From positions 1 through 13,256 of the forward strand of contig JBEVNX010000247.1 of assembly GCA_040507895.1 (NCBI GenBank): 13,256 nucleotides of DNA. The letters are read 5' to 3'. Origin of the DNA: JBEVNX01 sp040507895. GTDB lineage: Bacteria > Desulfobacterota > Binatia > JACPRU01. The notes under the pieces are model-generated. The model searched no databases. It had not been told where the DNA came from and saw nothing but the letters and a program-made list of their open reading frames with translations. Positions 1 through 6,524 of the stretch are shown piece by piece. A program made the translations under genes and the position numbers. Each line of letters begins with the position of its first letter. Position 1 is the first letter of the stretch.

Positions 1-284
1 CAAGCACGTGCGAAGGCAGGGTTTTCCGAGAGGAAGCCGTATCCAGGGTGGATGGCGTCCGCGCCCGTTTGGCGCGCGGCGGCTATCACCTTGTCGACCG
101 CCAGATAGCTCTCGCGCGCCGGCGGCGGCCCGATTAGCACGGCGGCATCGGCCATCTGCACGTGCAGCGCGTCGTGATCGGCCTCGGAATGGATCGCCAC
201 CGTCCCGATGCCCATCTCGCGACAGGCGCGGATCACGCGCACGGCGATCTCTCCCCGGTTGGCGATCAGGATTCGCTCGAACAT
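1..284 (-). CDS. mccA: Biotin carboxylase subunit of an acyl-CoA carboxylase (N-terminal part, cut by window edge)
   Basis: The first 94 residues of an ATP-dependent biotin carboxylase are visible; the rest lies beyond base 1. The opening MFERILIANRGEIAVRVIRA is the Rossmann-like N-terminal biotin carboxylase domain. It is followed by the family's HPGYGFLSENP motif near residues 81-91. The full enzyme carboxylates biotin on a biotin-carrier domain using bicarbonate and ATP in the cytoplasm. The ATG lies 4 nt after the TGA of the carboxyltransferase gene upstream, so the two are almost certainly translationally coupled and form one holoenzyme. That neighbour points to methylcrotonyl-CoA carboxylase alpha (MccA/LiuD). 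The N-terminus alone does not separate MccA from PccA or AccC, so the symbol rests on context. Confidence 0.9.
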   Translation of the reverse strand, partial: MFERILIANRGEIAVRVIRACREMGIGTVAIHSEADHDALHVQMADAAVLIGPPPARESYLAVDKVIAAARQTGADAIHPGYGFLSENPAFARA

Positions 285-288
285 GGCC

Positions 289-1896
289 TCACATGCGAAA
301 GACGCCGAAGCGCGTCTGCGGCATCGGCGCGCCGAGCGTCACGGCGAATGCCAGACCAAGAGCATCGCGCGTCTCTACGGGATCGAGCACGCCATCGTCC
401 CATAGGCGCGAAGTCGAATAGTAGGGGCTGCCCTCGCGGTCGAACTTTTCGAGGATGGGATCGGCGATCTCCCTCTGACCCGCCTCGTCGAGCGTGGCAC
501 CCTTGTCCTTGAGCTGTTGAATCTTCACCGTCACCAGCGTCTGCGCGGCCTGCTCGCCTCCCATGACCGAAATGCGCGCGCTCGGCCACATGAACAGAAA
601 GCGCGGCTGATACGCGCGCCCGCACATGCCGTAGTTGCCGGCGCCGTACGAGGCACCGACGATCACGGTGATCTTCGGCACCATCGCGTTAGCCGTCGCG
701 TGCACCATCTTCGCGCCGTCCTTGGCGATGCCGCCTTGTTCGTACTGGCGGCCGACGATGTAGCCCGTGATGTTCTGCAGGTAGAGGATCGGCACCCCTC
801 GTTGGCAGCAAACCTCGATGAAGTGCGCGGCCTTGAGCGAAGATTCGGAGAACAAGACGCCGTTGTTGGCGAGGATGCCGACCGGGATGCCGTGAACGTG
901 AGCGAAGCCCGTCACCAGCGTGGCGCCGTAGCGCGCCTTGAAACCGTGGAGGCGGCTACCGTCGACGAGGCGGGCGATCACCTCGAGGATGTCGAGAGGA
1001 CGCCTCGGGTTCCTCGGCACAATGCCGTAGATCTCCTCGGGGTCGTACGCCGGGGGCTCGGGCGGCAACCGGTCGACCTCGGCCCGTGCGCGTGAGGGGA
1101 GGTTCTCGAAGATCGCTCGCGTGATCTCGATGGCGTGCGGATCGTCCTCGGCAAGGTGATCCGCTACACCCGATATGCGCGTATGCACGTCCCCACCACC
1201 GAGGTCTTCGGCGCTCACCTCTTCGCCGGTCGCGGCTTTCACCAGGGGCGGGCCGGCCAGGAAGATCGTTCCTTGCTCTTTGACGATCACCGCCTCGTCG
1301 CTCATCGCCGGCACGTATGCCCCGCCCGCGGTGCACGAGCCCATCACGACGGCGACCTGCGGGATTCCGGCCGCCGACATGCGTGCTTGGTTGTAGAAGA
1401 TGCGTCTGAAGTGCTCGCGATCGGGAAAGACTTCCGCTTGCATCGGCAGAAATGCGCCGCCCGAATCGACGAGATAGACGCAGGGGAGCCGGTTCTCGAG
1501 GGCGATCTCTTGAGCGCGCAGGTGCTTCTTCACCGTCATCGGATAGTAGGTACCGCCCTTGACGGTGGCATCGTTGGCGATGATCAGCGCCTCGCGTGCC
1601 TCGATCCGGCCGATCCCAGCGACCATGCCTGCGGATGGCGCTTCGCCGCCGTAGAGATCGTTGGCCGCGAGCGGCGAAAGCTCGAGAAAGGGCGTGCCCG
1701 GATCGAGGAGCGCATCGATGCGCTCGCGGGCGAGCATCTTGCCGCGCTTCTTGTGTCGCTGGCGGTGCTCCTCGGGGCCGCCGCGGCGCGCCTCCTCGAT
1801 GCGTCGGCGCAGATCGTCGGCGAGCGCCCGGTTGTGCGCGAGATTCTCTTGAAAGTCTGGAGACGAGGTGTGGATCTTGGACTCGATGCGGTCCAT
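289..1896 (-). CDS. mccB: Methylcrotonoyl-CoA carboxylase beta subunit (carboxyltransferase)
   Basis: This 535-residue protein has the usual length of the MCC/PCC beta family. It transfers the carboxyl group from biotin to 3-methylcrotonyl-CoA in leucine and isovalerate breakdown. Two crotonase-like halves are visible. The N-terminal half has the glycine-rich acyl-CoA pocket GSCTAGGAYVPAMSDE near residues 186-201. The C-terminal half has GASYGAGNYGMCGRAY and the segment SVMGGEQAA. The string ADLGGGDVH followed by SGVADHLAEDD resembles methylcrotonyl-CoA carboxylases more than propionyl-CoA ones. The ATG at 1896 has only a weak ribosome site (GGCGGC), but the downstream sequence aligns with normal family N-termini. 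The frame stays open upstream without ATG or GTG. The biotin carboxylase gene follows 4 nt downstream. Substrate assignment is by motif recall, so a propionyl- or geranyl-CoA enzyme is the main alternative. Confidence 0.95.
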   Translation of the reverse strand: MDRIESKIHTSSPDFQENLAHNRALADDLRRRIEEARRGGPEEHRQRHKKRGKMLARERIDALLDPGTPFLELSPLAANDLYGGEAPSAGMVAGIGRIEAREALIIANDATVKGGTYYPMTVKKHLRAQEIALENRLPCVYLVDSGGAFLPMQAEVFPDREHFRRIFYNQARMSAAGIPQVAVVMGSCTAGGAYVPAMSDEAVIVKEQGTIFLAGPPLVKAATGEEVSAEDLGGGDVHTRISGVADHLAEDDPHAIEITRAIFENLPSRARAEVDRLPPEPPAYDPEEIYGIVPRNPRRPLDILEVIARLVDGSRLHGFKARYGATLVTGFAHVHGIPVGILANNGVLFSESSLKAAHFIEVCCQRGVPILYLQNITGYIVGRQYEQGGIAKDGAKMVHATANAMVPKITVIVGASYGAGNYGMCGRAYQPRFLFMWPSARISVMGGEQAAQTLVTVKIQQLKDKGATLDEAGQREIADPILEKFDREGSPYYSTSRLWDDGVLDPVETRDALGLAFAVTLGAPMPQTRFGVFRM

Positions 1897-1940
1897 TGCG
1901 CCGCCGAGCGGCTTAGCAATTTCCGCGCGGGAGGCATAGG

Positions 1941-1965
1941 GGCTCGGCGCCTCGCGTCGCGAGCC
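1941..1965. repeat. Inverted repeat between the alkyltransferase gene and mccB
   Basis: The 108-base gap between the alkyltransferase stop and the mccB start holds GGCTCG at one end and CGAGCC at the other. Inside it lies a second, competing near-palindrome, CTCGCGTCGCGAG. On the minus-strand transcript this could fold just after the sigma/alkyltransferase unit. It has no T-run after the stem, so a factor-independent terminator is not supported. Chance pairing in GC-rich DNA is possible. Nothing else recognisable was seen in the gap. Confidence 0.3.
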
Positions 1966-2004
1966 ATTGGCTGCCCCCGTTGTTTCGCCGATCCCCAGAG
2001 TCAG

Positions 2005-2718
2005 TCAGGCGTCCACGGGACGGCAGCGGCGGCAGGCTCGGTAGCCGGCGGCGCGGGCTTCGCGCAGCGAGGAGAAGACCACGCGGTGGCGCTCGCCGAT
2101 GCGCTGCTCGTCGGGGCAGCCGTGTCGGCAGACGATGCGAGTGGTGTCGGCGCCGACGAGCGCGGGGGTCTCGCGCTCCAGGTCGAGAAGGCACGTCTTC
2201 AGCTCGAGGCCGAGCGCGTAGCCGCCGAGGCTGCCGTCCGTGCGCAGCACGCGGTGGCATGGCACGACGATCGACACGGGATTGCGGCCGAGCGCGATGC
2301 CGACCGCCCGCACGGCCTTCACGCAGCCGATCCGCTCGGCGATCCAGCGGTACGAGCGCACCTCGCCGAAGGGGATAGTCGCGGTCGCATCGAGCACCGA
2401 ACGCTGAAAGGGCGCGACGGCAGAAAGATCGACCGGCACCGTGAAGAAACTGCGGAGCCCCTGCATGTATTCGGCGAGCTGCTCGCGCGCCTGTCCCGCC
2501 AGCGCCCGCGCTCGCCACGAGTCAGCCTCGGTTCGGCCGGTTCCCGGCCGGAGGCGGGCGACGCCCGCGTTCGAGGCGGCGATGTCGAAGCGGAGCGCGC
2601 CGTCGCCTCGCTGGTCGCGCTCTCGAACGGCGCGCAACGCGCGCTCGGCGAATCCCGCGGGCGGCGCCGGCGGGTCGAGCAGCTCTCGGAGACGATCGTC
2701 GTGCGTTCGTGGAGTCAT
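2005..2718 (-). CDS. O6-alkylguanine-DNA alkyltransferase with C-terminal Ada-type metal-binding domain
   Basis: This 237-residue suicide DNA-repair protein joins two methyl-accepting domains. Residues 102-181 form the Ogt/AGT catalytic domain. It has IPFGEVRSY, the RAVGIALGRNP DNA-binding turn, the active-site PCHRV with acceptor Cys154, and GGYALGLELK. Residues 190-235 match the Ada N-terminal zinc domain. They have TTRIVCRHGC, AAGYRACRRCRP and four cysteines (197, 201, 229, 232) in the C-x3-C ... C-x2-C pattern that in Ada binds zinc and takes a methyl from DNA phosphotriesters. In E. coli Ada the order is zinc domain, AraC-type helix-turn-helix, AGT; here the order is reversed and no AraC domain is present. 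Residues 1-40 are not AGT-like and loosely resemble cytosolic anti-sigma N-termini (inference). The ATG at 2718 overlaps the sigma-factor stop as ATGA, which fixes the start; the frame also runs open further upstream inside the sigma gene. Confidence 0.9.
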   Translation of the reverse strand: MTPRTHDDRLRELLDPPAPPAGFAERALRAVRERDQRGDGALRFDIAASNAGVARLRPGTGRTEADSWRARALAGQAREQLAEYMQGLRSFFTVPVDLSAVAPFQRSVLDATATIPFGEVRSYRWIAERIGCVKAVRAVGIALGRNPVSIVVPCHRVLRTDGSLGGYALGLELKTCLLDLERETPALVGADTTRIVCRHGCPDEQRIGERHRVVFSSLREARAAGYRACRRCRPVDA

Positions 2719-3260
2719 GGGTTGGCCTCGTTCAGGTGATGGCGCATGGCGCGTTTGGCGCGCCCGAGCTGGGTCTTCACGGTATTGACGGAGATACCGC
2801 GGATGCGGGCGATTTCGCCGTAGGACAGATCTTCGACGTAGCAGAGGAGTAGGATCGCGCGGGCCTCGGGGGGGAGCCGACCGAGCGCGCGGTCGACGTC
2901 GACGCGATCGGCTAGCGGCACGGTCGGCTGTGTTCCGGGCCCCGCGGCTTTCTCCCGCCGACGGCTGCGCTTGCGCCAGAGGTCGATGCATACGTTGGTG
3001 AGCACTCGATAGAGCCACGTCGATGGACGCCAGTCGTCCCGGTAGGCCGAGGCGCCGCGGTAGATGCGCAGGAGTGCGGTCTGCACCGCGTCTTCGGCCT
3101 CCGCGTCGTCTCCGAGCATACGCCGGGCGACGGCGAAGAAGCGCGTCTGATAGCGCTCGACGAGCGCGCTGAAGCTCCCGTGGTCGCCCGCCGCGGTGGC
3201 GGCGAGCAGCTCGGCGTCCGAAGCCTCGCCGCGATCGCGCGGCGCGGTCGCGGGAATCAC
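2715..3260 (-). CDS. ECF-family RNA polymerase sigma factor
   Basis: This is a small sigma-70 family protein, about 181 residues from the GTG at 3260. It contains only regions 2 and 4, the ECF layout. Region 2 runs from DAELLAATAAGD through EAEDAVQTALLRIYR and STWLYRVLTNVCIDLWRK. Region 4 holds LPPEARAILLLCYVEDLSY and the helix-turn-helix GEIARIRGISVNTVKTQLGRA. It should direct RNA polymerase to a small regulon, commonly including its own promoter. The GTG lies 1 nt after the stop of the 62-codon gene, with GAGG about 9 nt upstream. An ATG at 3293 (11 residues longer) and one at 3359 are alternatives that would overlap that gene. Its stop overlaps the alkyltransferase start. No classical zinc anti-sigma (HxxxCxxC) is encoded nearby. 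Sigma identity is firm; the exact start and target promoters are not. Confidence 0.93.
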   Translation of the reverse strand: MIPATAPRDRGEASDAELLAATAAGDHGSFSALVERYQTRFFAVARRMLGDDAEAEDAVQTALLRIYRGASAYRDDWRPSTWLYRVLTNVCIDLWRKRSRRREKAAGPGTQPTVPLADRVDVDRALGRLPPEARAILLLCYVEDLSYGEIARIRGISVNTVKTQLGRAKRAMRHHLNEANP

Positions 3261-3261
3261 G

Positions 3262-3450
3262 TCACGCGGCCTCGTCGAGGTCGGCCGCGGCATCGACGAG
3301 TTCGGGCGGACGACGGAGCGCCGACCCGGCGAGCGCAAGCGCAGCGACGTCAATCGCAAGCGCGACCCCGGCGAGCACGAGCTCGATTGCGGTGAGGTGG
3401 CCGAGCGCTGCGGCCGAGTCGGCGAACAGGCGGGCGAGTAGGAGCGTCAT
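3262..3450 (-). CDS. Small hydrophobic protein of unknown function, first gene of the sigma-factor unit
   Basis: I do not recognise this 62-residue protein. It has a short N-terminus with two arginine/aspartate positions. A long alanine/leucine/valine-rich stretch follows at about residues 14-47, enough for one membrane helix or a hairpin. The tail is short and acidic, ending in DLDEAA. It is probably real: a strong ribosome site (AAGGGAG) sits 7 nt before the ATG, and the stop is 1 nt before the GTG of the sigma gene. The sequence is otherwise typical GC-rich coding DNA. Its position suggests a membrane-linked partner or leader for the sigma factor, but nothing in the sequence proves that. 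It could instead act mainly as a translated leader that couples ribosomes onto the sigma gene. Confidence 0.6.
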   Translation of the reverse strand: MTLLLARLFADSAAALGHLTAIELVLAGVALAIDVAALALAGSALRRPPELVDAAADLDEAA

Positions 3451-3457
3451 GTCGGTT

Positions 3458-3464
3458 CTCCCTT
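3458..3464 (-). promoter_or_regulatory. Strong ribosome binding site of the 62-residue gene
   Basis: On the minus strand AAGGGAG stands 7 nt before the ATG at 3450. It is a good Shine-Dalgarno match and the main reason to accept the small gene. The 53-base gap to the oxidoreductase stop (3451-3503) must hold any dedicated promoter of the sigma unit. I could not pick out a convincing -35/-10 pair there. Confidence 0.65.
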
Positions 3465-3503
3465 CTGCCCGTCATACGCGCCATGCTAGCCGTTCGGGTG
3501 ACA

Positions 3504-4802
3504 CTACGGCGGATCGACGATTGCCCCGTGGGCGCGGAGCTTGGCCCGGAGCGTCTCCACCGAAAGCGCTCGCAGGGCTCCTCCGCCACTCGCAGCCATC
3601 GCCGCGGCGGTGCCCGCCGCCTCGCCGGTGGCCATGCAGGGCGGGATCTCCTTCGTCGAGTGATGCACACGGTGATCGACGGAGATGCAGCGCCCCGCGG
3701 CGATCAGGTTGTCGAGGCCGCGAGGCAGCAGCGATCGGTACGGGATCGAGTAGAGCGTTTCGTACTTCGTCCAGTTCCCGGTGAGCGCGATCGTATCCGG
3801 GAAGCTCTTGTCGGCATCGTCGCGCGCCAGAACGTACTCGCCGCCGAGGCGGCGGCTCTCGGTCACCCCGAGCTGCGTGGCGACGTCGCACAGGTGTGCG
3901 CGCGCGAAAGCCGGGAGCTCGCGCCTCAGATGGTCGACCTCGTCCATCACCATCCGCCTGCACTCGAGCTCCGCGTAGGTGAGATCCTCGGGATTGGTTG
4001 CGTCGATCTGCCGATCGATGCGGCCGGTCGCCCCCCAAGGGAACAGCACACGTCCCTCTCCCGGCGTGTGGAAGAACTCGCCCTTGGCGTCGATCGCCGA
4101 TTCCACTCCCTGCACGCCACCCATGCGGAACCAGAGCCAGGGAAAGACTTTCTCGCTCTCGAACGGCGCCCCGGCGAGCGCATAGACGTCGCCGTCCCCG
4201 GTGGTGTCGACGACGACATCAGCGAGGATTGCGAAGCGTCCCGACTTGCCTTGAAACGCGACGCCGCACAGACGCGCACCGTCGACGATGGGATCGCACG
4301 CCCAACAGTGGAGCAAGAGGCGAACCTTCGCGTCGGTCACCATCTGCGCCAGAGCCAGCTTCGCCTCCTCCGCGTCGTAGGCGACGGAGTAGCGCACGCG
4401 GTGCGGGCCCTTGCCCCACACCAGCCCCCAGCGCGCGTAGTGCTTCACCCGCTCCAGGTCCGTGGAGTTCCACTGCTCGCGCGGCGGCGCGACGGCGGCG
4501 CCGCGCTTGGCCAGCCGATCGGTCAGCTCCTGGCAAAGTCCGCTGACGACTTGCCGCCCGAGCCCGTCGTCGAGGGTGAGGAGCAGGATGATGAGGCCTC
4601 CCGTGGCCAGGCCCCCGAGCTGGCCGTAGCGCTCGACGAGCATCACGTCCGCTCCCTCGCGAGCTGCAGCGACGGCCGCCGAGACCCCGGCGCTGCCCCC
4701 GCCGACCACGAGCACTTGCGTCTCGGCGAGCACCGGCGTCTCGCGCGCGGGCTCGCGGACCGTGCGCGCGCCGCTCCGGGCGTGACTCCGCGCCTGTTCC
4801 AT
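3504..4802 (-). CDS. FAD-dependent oxidoreductase (FAD_oxidored-type flavoprotein)
   Basis: This 432-residue flavoprotein starts at an ATG that shares one base with the stop of the DUF488 gene (TGATG). Residues 29-45 form the Rossmann dinucleotide motif VLVVGGGSAGVSAA, followed by the ribose-binding acid in MLVERYGQLGGLATGG. A second FAD-contact block near the C-terminus reads NLIAAGRCIS followed by PPCMATGEAAGTAAAMA. The middle has DVVVDTTGDGDVYALAGAPFE, typical of this group. Family members are often annotated only as FAD-dependent oxidoreductases or fumarate-reductase-like flavoproteins, and the substrate cannot be told from sequence. The first 25 residues are a non-conserved, arginine-rich extension without an obvious signal peptide, so the protein is probably cytoplasmic. 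A longer open frame reaches 5267, but that part overlaps the DUF488 gene in another frame and is not coding. Confidence 0.88.
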   Translation of the reverse strand: MEQARSHARSGARTVREPARETPVLAETQVLVVGGGSAGVSAAVAAAREGADVMLVERYGQLGGLATGGLIILLLTLDDGLGRQVVSGLCQELTDRLAKRGAAVAPPREQWNSTDLERVKHYARWGLVWGKGPHRVRYSVAYDAEEAKLALAQMVTDAKVRLLLHCWACDPIVDGARLCGVAFQGKSGRFAILADVVVDTTGDGDVYALAGAPFESEKVFPWLWFRMGGVQGVESAIDAKGEFFHTPGEGRVLFPWGATGRIDRQIDATNPEDLTYAELECRRMVMDEVDHLRRELPAFARAHLCDVATQLGVTESRRLGGEYVLARDDADKSFPDTIALTGNWTKYETLYSIPYRSLLPRGLDNLIAAGRCISVDHRVHHSTKEIPPCMATGEAAGTAAAMAASGGGALRALSVETLRAKLRAHGAIVDPP

Positions 4803-5194
4803 CAACCGGCCACGGCGGCCCCGGCTTCGACGAAGAGCAGTCGCAGCAGCGAGCGGTGGCAGTGCGAATCGTCCAGGCAGTAGCAACCGATCGAGAACGC
4901 GGCGTGCCGCGATAGCGCGGCGAGTAGCGCAACCAGACGGCGGCGCGCAGGCTCGGCCATCTCGCGGCGATAGCGCCGCGAGTAGATCGCCCAGCGCTTC
5001 GGCGTGAACGGTTGGGACAGAGCGTACGCGACCAACGGCGCGCTCGGCGCTAGATCCGGCAGCCAGAGGTCGTAGTAGTCGAGCCTCGCGAAGTCTTTTT
5101 TGGCCACGCCGCGCGGCGGCCGGCGCACCGTGCCGAGGCGCAGCCCCTCCCGCGGTTCCCGAGGGGAGCCGAGACGCACCACGCCGATAGCCAT
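4802..5194 (-). CDS. DUF488 family protein
   Basis: This 130-residue protein has the usual DUF488 length. The N-terminal half carries GLRLGTVRRPPRGV followed by the YYDLWLPDLAPS region. The C-terminal half ends in the family signature CYCLDDSHCHRSLL, with Cys104, Cys106, Cys112, His113 and Arg114. The family is small and cytoplasmic and its biochemical role is not established. The Cys/His cluster suggests metal binding or a reactive site, but that is inference. The ATG at 5194 has only a weak GAGC ribosome site. The stop overlaps the next start as TGATG, so the oxidoreductase is probably translated by re-initiation from this gene. Confidence 0.85.
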   Translation of the reverse strand: MAIGVVRLGSPREPREGLRLGTVRRPPRGVAKKDFARLDYYDLWLPDLAPSAPLVAYALSQPFTPKRWAIYSRRYRREMAEPARRRLVALLAALSRHAAFSIGCYCLDDSHCHRSLLRLLFVEAGAAVAG

Positions 5195-5239
5195 GGTCGA
5201 GCTCTATGACCCGGTGAGGGACGTTGCAAGGCGCTCGGC

Positions 5240-5257
5240 TCGCGGGCACTCCCGCGA
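5240..5257. repeat. Perfect 7-bp inverted repeat with 4-base loop
   Basis: TCGCGGG and CCCGCGA pair perfectly around CACT. The element sits in the 121-base gap between the flavin monooxygenase-like gene and the DUF488 gene. A second short stem, CGAGCC-GG-GGCTCG, lies at 5301-5314, right after the upstream stop. No T-run follows either stem on the minus strand, so an intrinsic terminator is unproven. They could mark the operon boundary or the upstream region of the DUF488 promoter. Confidence 0.4.
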
Positions 5258-5315
5258 TTGACGGCAATGGGGTGTCGGAAAGCGGCGAACCGTAGCTTCC
5301 CGAGCCGGGGCTCGC

Positions 5316-6482
5316 TCACGGCCCGAACGATCCCGGCTTGCCGAGCTTCTCCGCGCCCGCGGTCATGAACACGTTCTCCTGGACCGAGGCGTGCTGGGTG
5401 AGCGTGTGGATGTCACGCAGGCGGCGCTGGAGCGGCGACTTGTCGTAGATCGCGCTGGCGCCGCCCGCTTGGTAACACGCATCGACGACGTTGGTGGCAG
5501 TTTCGGCGACCCAGGCGACGGTCGACAGCACTCGCGTGAAGAAAGTGGCATCGAGACTACCGGCTCTGGCGTGCGCCCAGTACTCTTCCGCGCAGGACTT
5601 GAGAAACGCCCGCGCGGCGCGAGCATCGATCTCCGCGTGGCCGAGCCGATACTGAAAGAGTGGTTGATCGGCGAGCTCTGCCCTGGCGTAGAGCCGGACC
5701 TTGTGCGTGCCGGCGAGCGCGGCGAGATCGCCGATCGCGCCCTCCGCGATGCCGAGTGCGACGGCGCCGATGTGCATCGAGAACTGCAGGACCGGCGAGG
5801 CGAACAGCGGCCCTTCGACCGACGGCTGGCCGAGCCAGAGGTCGAACGTCCAGGTTTCGTCCACGTGGGCGCCTTCGACGGCGATGTCGTGGCTGCCAGT
5901 GCCGCGCATCCCGGAGGTGTGCCACGTGTCGAGAATCTGCCATCGCGAAGCGGGCAGCACCATGCAGCGTAGCTTCGGGGCTCCGGGCAGCGCCCCGGGG
6001 ACGGGCGCGCCATCGGAGACGACCACGCATTGCCCGAAGAGCCAGCTCGCGTGCTGGCAACCGCTGGCGAAGCCCCACCGTCCGCTGACGCGATAGCCGC
6101 CGGCCGCCTCGACCACGGCCTTGCCTTGCGGCGCGAATGCTCCGCCGCAGACGACGTCGGGGCCATTCGCGTAGACCCGATCGAAGCTCGATCGAGGCAG
6201 CAGCGAGAAGAGCTGAGGAGTCTCGCAGCCGATCATCACGGTCCAACCGGTCGCTCCGTCGGCGGCCGAGAGCGCAGCGAGAATATCGATGGTCGGGGGA
6301 AACGGGACCTCGAGGCCGCCGTGGCCCTGCGGCACGAGCATGCGGAACAGGCCGAGGGCTTCGAGCTCCTTGACGAGCGCCGGCGGCAGCCGGCGCGCCG
6401 CTTCGATGTCGGCCGCCCGCGCCACCAGCGAGGGCGCGAAGTCGCGCACGTCCGACAGGATCTTCTCGGCAGCAGTCGTCAT
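5316..6482 (-). CDS. Acyl-CoA dehydrogenase-fold flavoprotein, probably a group D flavin-dependent monooxygenase
   Basis: This 388-residue protein has the acyl-CoA dehydrogenase fold. The features look more like the two-component hydroxylase branch (HsaA/DszC type) than beta-oxidation dehydrogenases. The N-terminal helices carry RRLPPALVKELEALGLFRMLVP and AADGATGWTVMIG. The central beta domain has RVSGRWGFASGCQHASW and TWHTSGMRGTGSHD. The C-terminal helices contain AGGASAIYDKSPLQRRLRDIHT and QHASVQENVF, an arrangement known from these oxygenases. Such enzymes use reduced flavin supplied by a separate reductase to hydroxylate a substrate. The small PPOX protein encoded further upstream is only a weak candidate for that partner. 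The start is secure: GGAGGAGG stands just before the ATG. It follows the DRE-TIM gene by 42 nt and is probably in its operon. A true dehydrogenase role cannot be excluded. Confidence 0.87.
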   Translation of the reverse strand: MTTAAEKILSDVRDFAPSLVARAADIEAARRLPPALVKELEALGLFRMLVPQGHGGLEVPFPPTIDILAALSAADGATGWTVMIGCETPQLFSLLPRSSFDRVYANGPDVVCGGAFAPQGKAVVEAAGGYRVSGRWGFASGCQHASWLFGQCVVVSDGAPVPGALPGAPKLRCMVLPASRWQILDTWHTSGMRGTGSHDIAVEGAHVDETWTFDLWLGQPSVEGPLFASPVLQFSMHIGAVALGIAEGAIGDLAALAGTHKVRLYARAELADQPLFQYRLGHAEIDARAARAFLKSCAEEYWAHARAGSLDATFFTRVLSTVAWVAETATNVVDACYQAGGASAIYDKSPLQRRLRDIHTLTQHASVQENVFMTAGAEKLGKPGSFGP

Positions 6483-6524
6483 GGCCTCCTCCGCGGGGAG
6501 AGCGGCTCTAGCAAGGGGGAAAGT

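Noticed and set aside
1135..2739. A 534-codon open frame on the plus strand
   Set aside because: It runs antisense across the 5' part of mccB and most of the alkyltransferase gene, has no recognisable domain and is arginine/alanine/histidine-rich. This is typical of a shadow frame in GC-rich DNA.
2719..3018. Possible 100-residue N-terminal extension of the alkyltransferase as a fusion with an upstream domain
   Set aside because: The extension lies inside the sigma-factor gene in another frame and is arginine/proline-rich. The ATGA overlap gives a natural start at 2718.
3483..4883. A 466-codon open frame on the plus strand
   Set aside because: It is antisense to the FAD oxidoreductase, which has clear flavin-binding motifs. 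The plus frame shows no domain.
5095..5101. T-run that could be part of a terminator
   Set aside because: It is the complement of Lys-Lys codons inside the DUF488 gene, with no stem before it.
4803..5267. Possible long N-terminal extension of the FAD oxidoreductase
   Set aside because: It overlaps the DUF488 gene, whose own frame has the family signature. The extension has no domain.
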